Shown in pieces: positions 49,249-58,256 of a stretch of 64,000 bases of DNA. The stretch is from DATKUC01 sp964553615 (GTDB lineage: Bacteria; Spirochaetota; Spirochaetia; DSM-27196; DATKUC01). Every line of letters starts with the position of its first letter. Within the stretch, counting starts at the first letter, position 1. The position numbers and the translations under genes were made by a program. The notes beneath the pieces were generated by a model, which worked only from the letters and a program-made list of their open reading frames with translations, was not told the origin of the DNA and did not search any database. The stretch is taken from NCBI GenBank assembly GCA_964553615.1, contig CAZKMA010000019.1:11160-75159 (forward strand), given 5' to 3'.

Positions 49249-50193
49249 ATGAGTTCAGCACAGATTGTCGTAATGGGGAGCTTTGTCGTAGACCTCATGG
49301 GAAGAGCTCCGCACCTGCCGGTGAACGGCGAAACGGTCAAAGGCGGAGGGTTCAAGATTGGACCGGGCGGCAAAGGATCCAATCAGGGCGTTGCGGCCTC
49401 CCGCGCCGGTTCAAACGTGCTCATGATAACCAAGATCGGTCAGGACCAGTTCGGCGAAGTGGCATTGAACAGCTTTCGCAGCGAAGGGATGAATACCGAG
49501 TTCATATTCGTCGAAAAATCTTACCCCACCGGTGCCGCTCTCATTCTGGTAGATGAGAACACCAGCGAGAACATGATTCTGGTAACACTTGGAGCGTGCG
49601 AGCATCTGACAACCGCCGACCTTGACCGCGCGCTGGCCAGAGTGGACGGAAAGACGGTGTTTCTGACCCAGCTGGAGACCAATCTGGATGCCGTTCAGTA
49701 CGCTCTGGATGTTGCGCACAGTCGCGGCGCACGCATTATTCTCAACCCCGCGCCGGTACAACCGGTTCCCGATGAGATCTATCAGAAAGTGGATATCCTG
49801 ACTCCGAATGAAGTCGAGGCCGCCATCCTCTCGGGTGTGCCCATCGAGGGGCCGGGGGACGCCGAACGAGCTGCAGCCGTTCTCCTTGCACGGGGCGTCA
49901 AGAGCGTCATTATCACGCTGGGAAGCAAGGGTGCAATGGTTGTTCACGACGGACAGACGCGAATGATTGAACCGGTAAAGGTCGATGTAGTCGATACGAC
50001 GGGCGCGGGCGATGCGTTCAACGGAGCTCTCGCCACCGCAATTGCCGAGGGAAGGTCGATAGAAGATGCGGCAGCGTTTGCGAATGTGGCGGCAGCACTC
50101 TCGGTGACAAAAATCGGAACCGCTCCATCCACACCGTACCGCAAGGATATAGACGCAATGATGAAAAAACTGGAAGGAGGCAAAAATGCTTAA
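49249..50193 (+). CDS. rbsK: Ribokinase (PfkB family)
   Basis: ATP-dependent kinase of 314 residues that makes ribose 5-phosphate from ribose (or related pentose). Seen: the start IVVMGSFVVDLMGRAPHLPV, the substrate motif FKIGPGGKGSNQGVAASRAG, NPAPVQPVPDEIYQKVDILT followed by PNEVEA, and the anion-hole motif DTTGAGDAFNGALATAIAEG with the catalytic Asp. ATG at 49249 follows AAAGGAAGAG. It overlaps rbsD by 8 bp. It is also the nearest PfkB kinase to the iol genes, but its tie to rbsD and the Rbs importer argues for ribose. Confidence 0.92.
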   Translation: MSSAQIVVMGSFVVDLMGRAPHLPVNGETVKGGGFKIGPGGKGSNQGVAASRAGSNVLMITKIGQDQFGEVALNSFRSEGMNTEFIFVEKSYPTGAALILVDENTSENMILVTLGACEHLTTADLDRALARVDGKTVFLTQLETNLDAVQYALDVAHSRGARIILNPAPVQPVPDEIYQKVDILTPNEVEAAILSGVPIEGPGDAERAAAVLLARGVKSVIITLGSKGAMVVHDGQTRMIEPVKVDVVDTTGAGDAFNGALATAIAEGRSIEDAAAFANVAAALSVTKIGTAPSTPYRKDIDAMMKKLEGGKNA

Positions 50194-50584
50194 AGGTGGA
50201 ATTCTCAATCCGCAGATGGCCCGGGTCCTGGCCAGCCTTGGACACAAAGACACGCTGGTGGTAAGCGATGCCGGGCTGCCCATGCCCCTTGAAACCGAAC
50301 GGATAGACCTGGCATGGAAGCCGAACGAGCCGCGCTACCTGGATGTGCTGGAGGAGGTGCTGAAGCACATCGTTGTCGAAAAGGCAATCCTGGCGAAAGA
50401 GCTCAAGACTGTCAGCCCGGAAATGCACAAGAAGATCCTCGAGACTCTGCCGAATGGACTTGAAATAGAGTACGTCAAGCATGTAGATCTGAAACGACAG
50501 ACGCAGGATGCTATGGCCATTATCCGGACCGGTGAGTTCACTCCCTACCCGAGCGTCATTCTCGTGTGCGGCTGCGCATACTGA
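50186..50584 (+). CDS. rbsD: D-ribose pyranase
   Basis: Small decameric enzyme of 132 residues converting beta-ribopyranose to the furanose form for ribokinase. Signature: MLKGGILNPQMARVLASLGH with the catalytic His, VVSDAGLPMPLETERIDLAW, and the C-terminal TGEFTPYPSVILVCG. Overlap with rbsK by 8 bp and AAGGAGG upstream show translational coupling. A strong terminator follows. Confidence 0.95.
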   Translation: MLKGGILNPQMARVLASLGHKDTLVVSDAGLPMPLETERIDLAWKPNEPRYLDVLEEVLKHIVVEKAILAKELKTVSPEMHKKILETLPNGLEIEYVKHVDLKRQTQDAMAIIRTGEFTPYPSVILVCGCAY

Positions 50585-50598
50585 AATTGAGGAAATAC

Positions 50599-50630
50599 AA
50601 AAAAAGGCCGGCAGTTGCCGGCTTTTTTTT
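50599..50630. terminator. Bidirectional intrinsic terminator between rbsD and rbsC
   Basis: Stem GCCGGC (50607-50612) / GCCGGC (50617-50622) with loop AGTT, flanked by seven A on the left and eight T on the right, so it works in both directions. It sits between two convergent genes. Confidence 0.92.
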
Positions 50631-50646
50631 GTGAACGGACAATCCG

Positions 50647-51648
50647 CTATCCTTTCTTGGTCTTGTTCAACTGGTCGGCGAGGACGGCCGCAATGATCAG
50701 TGTGCCAATGGCAATCTGGAGGATGAACGGATTAATGCCAAGAAGGTTACCTCCGTTTCGCAGCGTCTGAATTATGACGGCGCCGAGCACGGTTCCCAGG
50801 ATTGTTCCCTCGCCTCCCATCAAGCTTGCGCCGCCCACGACCGCGGCCGCAATTGCGTCCAGCTCATAGCCTTCACCTGCCGTCGGAATGCCGTTGGCGA
50901 GCCGCGAGGTAAGGAGCACACCGGCAATTGAGGCAGTCAGAGCAGACAGTACGTAGATACCATAGATGCTGTAACGGATCTTGATTCCGCTTAAGCGGGC
51001 GGCTTCCGCATTACTGCCAATGGCAAATACACTTCGTCCAAAACGCGTCCAGGTAGTTATGACTATAGACACCAGGATTACAAGCAGCCACACGAAAAAC
51101 AGTGACGGCAGGCCCAGAATAGTTATCTGCGCGAAATTCAGGAACGGTTTCGGCAGTCCTGCTATCATGCGTGCGTTGGAAACCAGCATGACAAGCCCGC
51201 GGACAGCGGTCATCATTCCGAGAGTTGCAATGAACGGAGGCACCTTTCCGTCATTTATCAGGATGCCGCTGACAAGCCCCAGCACCGAGCCGGCAAGAAG
51301 AGAAACTATAACCGAGACCCAGATCGGAACACCGGCAGCAAGCAGCAGCGCTACGACAATGCTGCTGAACCCGACAACCGACCCGACCGAAAGGTCAATG
51401 CCGGCCGAAATAATAACGAAGGTCATGCCTATGGCAACAATACCTACAATAGATGTCTGCCTGACCAGGTTCGAAATGTTCCTGAACGTCAGAAACGTGG
51501 GCGACGCAAAAGAGAGCACCACAAAAAGCACGATAAGAATCAGAATGAGCGTTTTTTCAGCAACGCCGGTCTGGAATTTCAGGCGGATTCTTGTAGCGAG
51601 CGACATAGCCTGCTTGCCTTCGTCCGCACCGGTGGTTTTGTTGTCCAA
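50647..51648 (-). CDS. rbsC: Ribose-type ABC transporter permease
   Basis: Inner-membrane permease of 333 residues, BPD_transp_2 family, with about eight to ten membrane segments. The family-typical part is GMTFVIISAGIDLSVGSVVG, and PTAGEGYELDAIAAAVVGGA with SLMGGEGTI near the C-terminus. TTG at 51648 has AAGGAGG 6 nt upstream. It is the last gene of the rbsB-rbsA-rbsC order. The importer imports a pentose or similar sugar; association with rbsKD suggests ribose. Confidence 0.93.
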   Translation of the reverse strand: MDNKTTGADEGKQAMSLATRIRLKFQTGVAEKTLILILIVLFVVLSFASPTFLTFRNISNLVRQTSIVGIVAIGMTFVIISAGIDLSVGSVVGFSSIVVALLLAAGVPIWVSVIVSLLAGSVLGLVSGILINDGKVPPFIATLGMMTAVRGLVMLVSNARMIAGLPKPFLNFAQITILGLPSLFFVWLLVILVSIVITTWTRFGRSVFAIGSNAEAARLSGIKIRYSIYGIYVLSALTASIAGVLLTSRLANGIPTAGEGYELDAIAAAVVGGASLMGGEGTILGTVLGAVIIQTLRNGGNLLGINPFILQIAIGTLIIAAVLADQLNKTKKG

Positions 51649-51685
51649 AATGGTCCTCCTTCGATATTACCGAATCAATATTTCG

Positions 51686-53200
51686 TTATTGAACAACGGC
51701 GTCCTGCATGCCGGACGCCAGACGAAGTATGCGTTCGTCGTTGTACTGATCACGGTTCAGCGTACCCATGATATGCCCTTCGTATATCACCACCATGCGA
51801 TCGGAAAGCCCCATTACTTCCGGAAGATACGAAGAGACAATAATTATCGCATTTCCGCCTTTCAGAAGTTTTTCGATCAGCCGATATATTTCAACCTTCG
51901 CACCGACGTCAACGCCGACAGTCGGCTCATCAAAGATGAAAATGTCGCTGTTGCGGCATAGCCACTTCGAAATGACTACCTTCTGCTGGTTCCCGCCGCT
52001 CAAGTTTTTCACCTTCTGTTTCGCGGACGGCGTCTTTATGCTCAGATCCTTGATGTAGGTTTGTGTGCGGACCGACTCCTTTCCCAGATTCACGAACCCC
52101 ATGCGCGAGATTCCGTCGTAGGAGGCGAGATTGACGTTCACATCCACGGGAAGCGAAAGTGCAAGTCCGGCCTCTTTCCGGTTCTCCGGGAGGAAACCGA
52201 TTCCTGCTGCTATACCACTGCTCGGTGAGTGGACGTTCACTTTTTGTCCCTTGACCCATATCTCTCCCGCATCGGGGCGGTCTGCGCCGAAAATGCAGCG
52301 CATAATATCGGTTCGACCCGAACCGACCAGGCCGAAGAACCCAAGTATCTCTCCATCGTGAAGATCGAAGCTCACGTCTTCGAACCGCGGTTTTCGGGTA
52401 AGGCCCCTGACCTCGAGGACCTTCTCTCCCGGCGCGAGATGGCCGATAGAATACATGTCCTCTATGCTGCGGCCCACCATTTTTGTAATGAGAACGTCCT
52501 CGTTCGTCTCGCCTACCGGAAGCGTGTCGACCCATTCGCCGTCCTTCAGGACAGTAACGCGGTCACATGTTGCAAAGATCTCCTCCAGACGATGCGAGAT
52601 GTAGATGATGCCGACACCTTTTGCCTTCAGTTTCCTGATGAGCCCGAAAAGCTCGTCGACCTCTTCGTTCGCGAGCAGGGCAGTCGGCTCATCGAAGACA
52701 ATGACCTTGCTCTCTTCGTAGACCGCCTTGGCAATTTCCACCATTTCCTGATTTGCAGGAGAGAGCTGGTTGATAAGTGCCTTCGGATCAATGTAGATGT
52801 CCAGTTCTTCGAGAGTCTCGCTCGTTATCCGATTTATGGTTTTCCAGTCCACCAGACCGAACTTCGTCCGTGGCAGCTTTCCCAGAAAGAAGTTCTCCCC
52901 CACCGAAAGATGCCGTGCGAGCATGACATCCTGGTATACTGCGCCGAGACCGTAGGACTTTGCCTGAACCGGATTGTGTATCTCAACTTCTTTCCCGTCG
53001 ATGGAAATCGAGCCCTCATCCATGACATACGCGCCCATGAGTATCTTGATGAGTGTAGACTTGCCAGCTCCATTTTCTCCGACGAGACCGTGCACTTCAC
53101 CGGCCCGCACATCGAACTGGACCCCTTTCAACGCCTGGACTCCGGGGAAGGATTTCCGGATGTTCTCCATCCGCACAATGGTGTTGTCAGTAGCGTTCAC
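51686..53200 (-). CDS. rbsA: Ribose-type ABC transporter ATP-binding protein (two NBDs)
   Basis: Duplicated ABC ATPase of 504 residues energising sugar uptake. First domain: Walker A GENGAGKSTLIKIL, LSPANQEMVEIAKAV (signature variant), Walker B VIVFDEPTALL. Second domain: degenerate Walker A VGSGRTDIMRCIFG, signature NLSGGNQQKVVISKWL, Walker B IFIFDEPTVGVDVGAK. The asymmetry is usual for RbsA/MglA. GTG at 53200 follows GGGAG. It lies 78 bp after rbsB with a stem-loop in between. Confidence 0.94.
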   Translation of the reverse strand: MNATDNTIVRMENIRKSFPGVQALKGVQFDVRAGEVHGLVGENGAGKSTLIKILMGAYVMDEGSISIDGKEVEIHNPVQAKSYGLGAVYQDVMLARHLSVGENFFLGKLPRTKFGLVDWKTINRITSETLEELDIYIDPKALINQLSPANQEMVEIAKAVYEESKVIVFDEPTALLANEEVDELFGLIRKLKAKGVGIIYISHRLEEIFATCDRVTVLKDGEWVDTLPVGETNEDVLITKMVGRSIEDMYSIGHLAPGEKVLEVRGLTRKPRFEDVSFDLHDGEILGFFGLVGSGRTDIMRCIFGADRPDAGEIWVKGQKVNVHSPSSGIAAGIGFLPENRKEAGLALSLPVDVNVNLASYDGISRMGFVNLGKESVRTQTYIKDLSIKTPSAKQKVKNLSGGNQQKVVISKWLCRNSDIFIFDEPTVGVDVGAKVEIYRLIEKLLKGGNAIIIVSSYLPEVMGLSDRMVVIYEGHIMGTLNRDQYNDERILRLASGMQDAVVQ

Positions 53201-53223
53201 TGTCGATCTCCCAGAAGACAGAA

Positions 53224-53253
53224 CTGCTCGTCCGTGTTTTTGCGGACGAGCAG
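53224..53253 (-). promoter_or_regulatory. Intercistronic stem-loop between rbsB and rbsA
   Basis: Perfect 11-bp stem CTGCTCGTCCG (53224-53234) / CGGACGAGCAG (53243-53253) with an 8-nt loop. Such structures between a binding-protein gene and the ATPase gene protect the upstream mRNA and limit read-through, giving an excess of binding protein. This role is inferred from position. Confidence 0.7.
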
Positions 53254-53278
53254 TCGCGAAATATACGCTCTACCTGAA

Positions 53279-54316
53279 CTACTTGCTTCGTTTCAGGGTT
53301 GTCGGGTCAAGCAGAGCCTTGATCTTTTCCTGATCCATGTTGGTCTTGGTAACCGCGGTTACGCCGGTATCCACGTACTTGGCAACCGTTCCGCCGTCCA
53401 GCAGCGTAACTGCCGCTTGCACGCCCTTGTATCCCATGCCGTAGGGATCCTGAAGGATAAGGGCCCCAATGGCGCCGGTCTTCAGTGCGCTGACTTCTTC
53501 CGGATCGGAGTCGAAAGCAGTTACGGAAACCTTACCCTCAAGCTTGCGCTCGGTTATTGCACGCGCAACGCCGTCGCCGGTGTGGTTGTTGTCCGCGAAG
53601 ATGCCCAGAAGATTGTCTCCTTCGGAGGTAATCATGTCTTCCGCTGCACTGAGGGCCTTTACAATGTCGTTGTCGGTGTAACGCGTCTGAAGAATCTTCA
53701 CATTCGGTGCAAGCTCCTTCAATTTGTTGGTGAACCCGGTGTCACGGTCAGTGAGAACCTGGATTCCGGCCATCGCGCTGATAACACCAACGGACCCCTG
53801 GAGGGGACGACCGGATGCCTTGATGAAGTCGACAAGCTGCGTTGCCGCAAGCGCGCCACCAACGAGGTTATTCGTTGCAAAGTGTGCTGCTACCTTGTCC
53901 GTGTTCACCTTGTTGTCGATTGTCACAACCGGAATACCCTCGCTTACTGCCCGTTCAATTGCCGGGACCGTGGCATCCGAGCTGGTGGACGCAATGACAA
54001 TTGCGTCAGGTTTGTTCGCAACAACGTTCTCGAGGATAGCAACCTGCTTGTCTATGTCTGCCTCTGAGGGCGGTCCATAGGTGGTTACCTTGGCCTGATC
54101 CGGATTGTCGAGTGCGTAGTTCTGTCCCCCAATAATGACGTACTGCCAGAAATCCGAGTCGGTAGCCTTGATGATCAGTGCAATATTGTACGGCTTTTTG
54201 GGTGCCGCTGCACTGGACGACGCTGAGGAAGACTCTTTTGAACCCGATGCGAACACCGGAAGAGCCATTACTGCTGCAAGCATCAATGCGGTCAGAACCA
54301 CAACGAGCTTTTTCAT
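53279..54316 (-). CDS. rbsB: Ribose-type periplasmic sugar-binding protein
   Basis: Solute-binding protein of 345 residues (Peripla_BP_4 family). Signal peptide MKKLVVVLTALMLAAVMALP ends in VFA and the mature start S-G-S-K-E-S-S-S. The lipobox Cys is absent, so it is a soluble periplasmic protein. Binding-fold parts: YNIALIIKATDSDFWQYVII, DAIVIASTSSDATVPAIERA, IPVVTIDNKVN. ATG at 54316 has GGAGG 10 nt upstream; the longer frame upstream is antisense-like. The S-G-S-K-E mature start is common in spirochaetes. Its own promoter lies at 54352-54387. Confidence 0.92.
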   Translation of the reverse strand: MKKLVVVLTALMLAAVMALPVFASGSKESSSASSSAAAPKKPYNIALIIKATDSDFWQYVIIGGQNYALDNPDQAKVTTYGPPSEADIDKQVAILENVVANKPDAIVIASTSSDATVPAIERAVSEGIPVVTIDNKVNTDKVAAHFATNNLVGGALAATQLVDFIKASGRPLQGSVGVISAMAGIQVLTDRDTGFTNKLKELAPNVKILQTRYTDNDIVKALSAAEDMITSEGDNLLGIFADNNHTGDGVARAITERKLEGKVSVTAFDSDPEEVSALKTGAIGALILQDPYGMGYKGVQAAVTLLDGGTVAKYVDTGVTAVTKTNMDQEKIKALLDPTTLKRSK

Positions 54317-54351
54317 ACGTTCATACCTCCGTTTCCTTGTGGAATGTAAAT

Positions 54352-54387
54352 ATGTCATTACGATATCACATTTCCAGCGTTTGTCAA
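54352..54387 (-). promoter_or_regulatory. rbsB promoter with GTAATGACAT operator half
   Basis: Minus strand: -35 TTGACA (54387-54382, containing the deoC TGA stop), 16-nt spacer, -10 TATCGT (54365-54360). GTAATGACAT (54361-54352) starts inside the -10 and shares ten identical bases with the rbsK palindrome; TTTACATT follows as the imperfect second half (to 54343). Confidence 0.55.
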
Positions 54388-55049
54388 GCTCCCTGTTCGA
54401 GCACTTTCGACGCGGACGCAATTCCGAGGCCGAATCTTCGAGCTCCCGCCTCGTACAACTCCTCCAGCGCCGAGAGGCTCCGAATGCCGCCGGCTGCCTT
54501 GATTCCGATTCGGTCACCGACAACTGATTTAATCAACGCAACATTTTGAGCGCTCGCTCCCGTTGGAGCCCATCCGGTGCTGGTTTTCACAAAATCCGCA
54601 CCCCCGCGCAGACAGAGATCGCTCGCCCGTTTGATCAGATCATCGCTCAGGTAGTGGCACTCCAGGATGACCTTCACGATATGCTCGCCGGCAGCCTGTT
54701 TTACTTCCTGTATTTCCCTGGCGACATAATCGTACTTCCCGGAAATGAGCATGCCGAAGTTCATGACCATGTCGAACTCGGTGCAGCCGAATTGAAGAAA
54801 CTCCTCCACCTCCGCAAGTTTCGTCTTCGTTGTAACTGCACCAGATGGAAACCCCACCGCCCCGCCAATTGCAGTCTGTGAACCGTTGCCAAGGAGCTCG
54901 AGCAACAGCGGCGTGAATGCCGGCAGCGTATATACTGCGGCACAGTGCCACGCTGAGGCGCTTTCGGCCAGCCGGCGTACCTCCGCCTCATTCGTGTCGG
55001 GGCGTACCGCCGTCAGGTCAATCATCCGAGCCAGATTTTCCCTGGTCAT
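54384..55049 (-). CDS. deoC: Deoxyribose-phosphate aldolase
   Basis: Class I aldolase of 221 residues that splits 2-deoxyribose 5-phosphate into glyceraldehyde 3-phosphate and acetaldehyde. Catalytic residues are in place: Schiff-base Lys155 in GADFVKTSTGWAP, the second Lys184 in IGIKAAGGIRS, and the acid/base Asp in EFDMVMNFGML. ATG at 55049 has GAGGG 6 nt before it. It lies 43 bp after the GntR gene and 67 bp before rbsB, whose -35 overlaps its stop. Nucleoside or deoxyribose use alongside ribose is suggested. Confidence 0.92.
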   Translation of the reverse strand: MTRENLARMIDLTAVRPDTNEAEVRRLAESASAWHCAAVYTLPAFTPLLLELLGNGSQTAIGGAVGFPSGAVTTKTKLAEVEEFLQFGCTEFDMVMNFGMLISGKYDYVAREIQEVKQAAGEHIVKVILECHYLSDDLIKRASDLCLRGGADFVKTSTGWAPTGASAQNVALIKSVVGDRIGIKAAGGIRSLSALEELYEAGARRFGLGIASASKVLEQGA

Positions 55050-55092
55050 GGATTTCCCTCCGTGAGATCTGAATTTTATGAAAAAAAGCCGC

Positions 55093-55833
55093 TTACTTCC
55101 GCAGCTCGTAGGTGAATGTGTTCCGGTCTCCCCGGTAATGGGCAATAGAGAACTCGATCGGCGCGCCGGTGGTGAGATAGGTCACCGTCTCTATTAACTG
55201 AATCGGCGCGCCGGATTTCAGGCGTAGCAGCCTGGCCTCGTATTCTCCGGCAACCGTGGCCTGAAGCGTGCGTACGGCCCGATCAATGGTGCAGCCGAAA
55301 TCCCGCTCGAGGATGTCGTACATCGATTCGTTCTCGAGGTCCTTCTTTATGATATCACCGACAACTTCGTGGGGCAGGAAGGTCTGCACAATAACAATGG
55401 GTATGTCCTCGGTGAAACGAAGCCGACGCAGCTGAACCACCTTATTCCCCTTCGGAATCTGGAGCATCCGGGCAACATGCTCGTTCGCGGTGGTCACGGT
55501 ACACTCGAGAACCCTGGTTCGCGGATGCAACCCTTTTTTCTCCATCTCCTGATTGAAGCTCTCCAGGATAATCAGGAAATCCTGCTTGATTCGCGGGGTG
55601 GCAACAAACGTGCCTTTTCCCTTGAACCGTGTCAGGTAACCCTCGTTCACGAGCTCATTGATGGCCTGGCGCACCGTGGGTCGACTTATGCCAAACCGGT
55701 CGCAAAGCTCGAGTTCGGTCGGAAAAGAGCTTCCAACCGCCTCGTCCTGGATTTTTTCAAGCAGGATTTCCTTCAGCTGGTAGTAGAGGGGAACAGGAGT
55801 ACTCTTATCTATGGTGCGATCGCCGAGTTCCAT
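55093..55833 (-). CDS. GntR family regulator, HutC/UTRA type
   Basis: Repressor of 246 residues. GntR winged helix: SSFPTELELCDRFGISRPTV then RQAINELVNEGYLTRFKGKG; UTRA ligand domain: VVQLRRLRFTEDIPIVIVQT, SMYDILERDFGCTIDRAVRT, GAPIQLIETVTYLTTGAPIE. UTRA members sense phosphorylated sugars or similar effectors. ATG follows close behind the lactonase gene (10 bp), so it is inside the operon it probably controls. TGTAAT/ATTACA-type sites at three promoters in this region are candidate targets. Confidence 0.92.
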   Translation of the reverse strand: MELGDRTIDKSTPVPLYYQLKEILLEKIQDEAVGSSFPTELELCDRFGISRPTVRQAINELVNEGYLTRFKGKGTFVATPRIKQDFLIILESFNQEMEKKGLHPRTRVLECTVTTANEHVARMLQIPKGNKVVQLRRLRFTEDIPIVIVQTFLPHEVVGDIIKKDLENESMYDILERDFGCTIDRAVRTLQATVAGEYEARLLRLKSGAPIQLIETVTYLTTGAPIEFSIAHYRGDRNTFTYELRK

Positions 55834-55843
55834 TGTCTATGCC

Positions 55844-56722
55844 TCACTGCGAGTATTCACGCACATCGAAGGTCTTGTCAACCGAGGGAAGGTGGCACCG
55901 GACCTCATGCGAAGCACCCGCGATCTGCTCCTGGAGCCAGTCCTTTTCAACAGTATTGAACGCAAACATGCCGAAATGATGGCAGACAAGCTCCGGAATC
56001 CCGGCGCTCCGGCAGAGCGCAACGGCCTCAGAAAAGAAAAAGTTCCCGGGTATGTTGCGGGATCCGAGGAACTCGCTGCGACCGTTGACCGGCAGGAGCG
56101 CAACGTCAATCTGAAACTGTGAGAGAGTCTCGGCGAGGCCTTCGTAGGGCACACAGTCGCCGGAATGATATACCGAGATGTTGCCGAACTGAAGAATGTA
56201 GCCGAGAAAGAGGTGCTCACCCGTTTCAATCCGGTCGAGCGTTTCGTGCGCCGAGGCAACCGCCCGGATACGGATATCCCGGCTCGCATCCAACGATTCA
56301 CCGGCATCGAGGCCGATGGACCGGGAAACATCAATTCCGAGACCCGCCGCGTGCGCCATGAGCGCTCTCGGAAGAACGAGTCGTGCAGAGGGATTATTCG
56401 CCATCAGGGCAGGAAGTCCTTCCGGGTCCATATGATCGGAGTGTCGATGAGTCGCCAGAACCATGTCGAGCGCTCGCACCTCGTGTGGTTCCACCGGAGG
56501 CGGCATGAGGCGCACGTGGGGAAACTCCCTGCCGCGGTACTTTGCGGCAAGGAAGTCCGAAAGGTACGGATCTATCATCAGGAACCGGTCCGCGTAGCCA
56601 AATGCAAATCCTGCCTGGCCAAGCCAGGCAATGTGCAGACTTTCCGCCACACCGCCTTTCCCCGAATCCTGCACGAAACGGGCGGTTCCCCTGTCCGTTT
56701 CCGACAGCCGCACCGTCGTCAC
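55844..56722 (-). CDS. MBL-fold metallohydrolase (UlaG-like sugar lactonase)
   Basis: Metallo-beta-lactamase fold protein of 292 residues. The metal motif is THRHSDHMD (residues 91-99), with further ligands in ISVYHSGDCVPYEGL and near LVCHHFGMFAFNT. The general order and the long insert match UlaG-type L-ascorbate 6-phosphate lactonases, which open sugar-acid lactones. GTG at 56722 follows GGAGG by 7 nt and touches the previous stop. It lies in the AroE-like/cupin/hydroxyacid dehydrogenase operon, but the other ula genes are absent, except that HPS (59762) belongs to the UlaD superfamily. Confidence 0.87.
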   Translation of the reverse strand: MTTVRLSETDRGTARFVQDSGKGGVAESLHIAWLGQAGFAFGYADRFLMIDPYLSDFLAAKYRGREFPHVRLMPPPVEPHEVRALDMVLATHRHSDHMDPEGLPALMANNPSARLVLPRALMAHAAGLGIDVSRSIGLDAGESLDASRDIRIRAVASAHETLDRIETGEHLFLGYILQFGNISVYHSGDCVPYEGLAETLSQFQIDVALLPVNGRSEFLGSRNIPGNFFFSEAVALCRSAGIPELVCHHFGMFAFNTVEKDWLQEQIAGASHEVRCHLPSVDKTFDVREYSQ

Positions 56723-57667
56723 CTATACACCTCCGCGTTCCGGTTCCTGAAGCACGAGGAGCAGATTCTCGACCGCAGCCAGGGTTGAACGGGCAACGCT
56801 CTCTTCGGTGTAGCCACCCACATGCGGCGTGCACACCACGCGGTCGTGCATCAGAAGCGGCGAGGCCTCCGGCGGCTCCGTCACATATACATCGGTGGCG
56901 TACCCGCCTATTCTCCCCGCGTTCAGAGCAGCGAGCAGAGCCGCTTCGTCAACGAGGTCCGCGCGTGCGGTGTTTACGAGCATTGCACCCGGCTTCATTG
57001 AATCAATTGCCATGGCGTCCAGGAGCGGTTTTCCGTCGGCCGACGGCGGGCAGTGAAGAGTTACCACATCGGACTTCTGCAGTACCGTGTCGAGGTCCGT
57101 ATATGAAAATCCATCACCGGGGGAAAACCCCCGCTCAGGAAACGGGTCGTATCCACGCACGCGCATTCCCAGATCAAGCGCCGTGCGGATGACCAGCCTG
57201 CCGACCATGCCACAGCCTATGACGCCGAGTTCACGCCCGTTCAGTTCCACGCCTTTCCGGCGCGTCCAGACTCCGGCCTTCAGCTGGTCATCGGAAAAGG
57301 GGATGGACCGCACCAGGGAAAACATAAGCCCGAGTGCAAGCTCGGCAACACCGCGGGCATTCGCCCCTTGAGTCCTCAACACCCGAATTCCACGCCGCTC
57401 GCATGCGGCAAGATCTATGCTGTTCACCCCGGTACCATTGCGGCTGATGGCACAGAGATCCTCCGCCACCGCCAGGACCTCTTCATCGATCTTCTCCACG
57501 CCGGCAAGATAGCCCACGCAGCCGGGGAGAAGCCGTTTCAACTCCTCGGTGGAAGGCTGTACGCCCGGAGTGCAGAAGACAACTTCGTAACCGGCTTCCG
57601 TAAGCAGGGCAAGCGATGGATGCCCGGATTCCGTGAGCGATCGCGGCGTAACCAGCACCTTATTCAT
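56723..57667 (-). CDS. D-isomer specific 2-hydroxyacid dehydrogenase
   Basis: NAD-dependent dehydrogenase of 314 residues. Seen: GRELGVIGCGMVGRLVIRTA (Rossmann), catalytic Arg in LVNTARADLVDEAALL, the Glu region TDVYVTEPPEASPL, and His in VVCTPHVGGYTEESVA. The N-terminal half resembles 3-phosphoglycerate dehydrogenases (ISRNGTGVNSIDLAACERRG). ATG at 57667 overlaps the cupin gene by 8 bp. It acts on a 2-hydroxy acid or its phosphate in the same pathway as the lactonase next to it; exact substrate unknown. Confidence 0.88.
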   Translation of the reverse strand: MNKVLVTPRSLTESGHPSLALLTEAGYEVVFCTPGVQPSTEELKRLLPGCVGYLAGVEKIDEEVLAVAEDLCAISRNGTGVNSIDLAACERRGIRVLRTQGANARGVAELALGLMFSLVRSIPFSDDQLKAGVWTRRKGVELNGRELGVIGCGMVGRLVIRTALDLGMRVRGYDPFPERGFSPGDGFSYTDLDTVLQKSDVVTLHCPPSADGKPLLDAMAIDSMKPGAMLVNTARADLVDEAALLAALNAGRIGGYATDVYVTEPPEASPLLMHDRVVCTPHVGGYTEESVARSTLAAVENLLLVLQEPERGGV

Positions 57668-58256
57668 GAAGCCTATCCGCCTTTTCCATAACCTCGGGTC
57701 CAGTCGGTCCCTTCACAACGACTGCAGGAAATCCCTCTTTCTCGATGTCTCCATAGTTGTGCCCGGCCTCGCCAGGATAGACACAGAACGAGATCAGTGG
57801 CACGTTGCCGGTGTTAATTGATCGGTGTGCCCAGAACGGCGGAACGTAGACCATTCGTCCCGGTGCCATGGGCTCGGCGACGTGTCTGCCCTCAGAAGTC
57901 TTCATGAGCATGAAACCGCTTCCTGCAAGACAGAGATAGATCTCGGCAGTGCCTTCAACAACGTGATAGTGCCCTTTCGTCATGAAGTATTCGTTGGCAA
58001 TCAGCCCCGGATAGAGCTTGCTGATACAGATCCGCAGGTGTCCCGGTTCCTCGGGGATATTCTTCTCAAAGACTTCGTAGTGAACCGGATCGCCGGAATC
58101 AATAAGTTGCGCCAATGCGGTCTCGTCAACATACATCCCTCGCATGCTCGACGCTTTCCGGACAACCACTTCGTCCGGGTCTTCCATGACTCCACGACTC
58201 AGGTCGAGCTTCAATCCGAATGGCATAAATAGTTCCTGACTCATTTCGTTCTCCAT
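57660..58256 (-). CDS. Cupin-type glucose-6-phosphate isomerase
   Basis: Metal-dependent cupin isomerase of 198 residues (PF06560, archaeal PGI type) interconverting an aldose and ketose 6-phosphate. The signature EYFMTKGHYHVVEGTAEIYL holds the metal ligands, followed by MVYVPPFWAHRSINTGNVPL and VYPGEAGHNYGDIEKEG. Its place next to sugar-acid enzymes suggests that it handles a phosphosugar of this regulon rather than central glycolysis. ATG 58256 is one base after the upstream stop; ATG 58244, behind GGAG, is a good alternative start. Confidence 0.9.
   Translation of the reverse strand: MENEMSQELFMPFGLKLDLSRGVMEDPDEVVVRKASSMRGMYVDETALAQLIDSGDPVHYEVFEKNIPEEPGHLRICISKLYPGLIANEYFMTKGHYHVVEGTAEIYLCLAGSGFMLMKTSEGRHVAEPMAPGRMVYVPPFWAHRSINTGNVPLISFCVYPGEAGHNYGDIEKEGFPAVVVKGPTGPEVMEKADRLHE

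Noticed and set aside
49249..50193. PfkB kinase as IolC
   Set aside because: Overlap with rbsD and proximity to rbsBAC make ribokinase the better call.
52229..54067. 612-codon open frame on the plus strand across rbsA and rbsB
   Set aside because: It is antisense to two well-identified transporter genes and their promoter-free junction; its translation shows no family resemblance.
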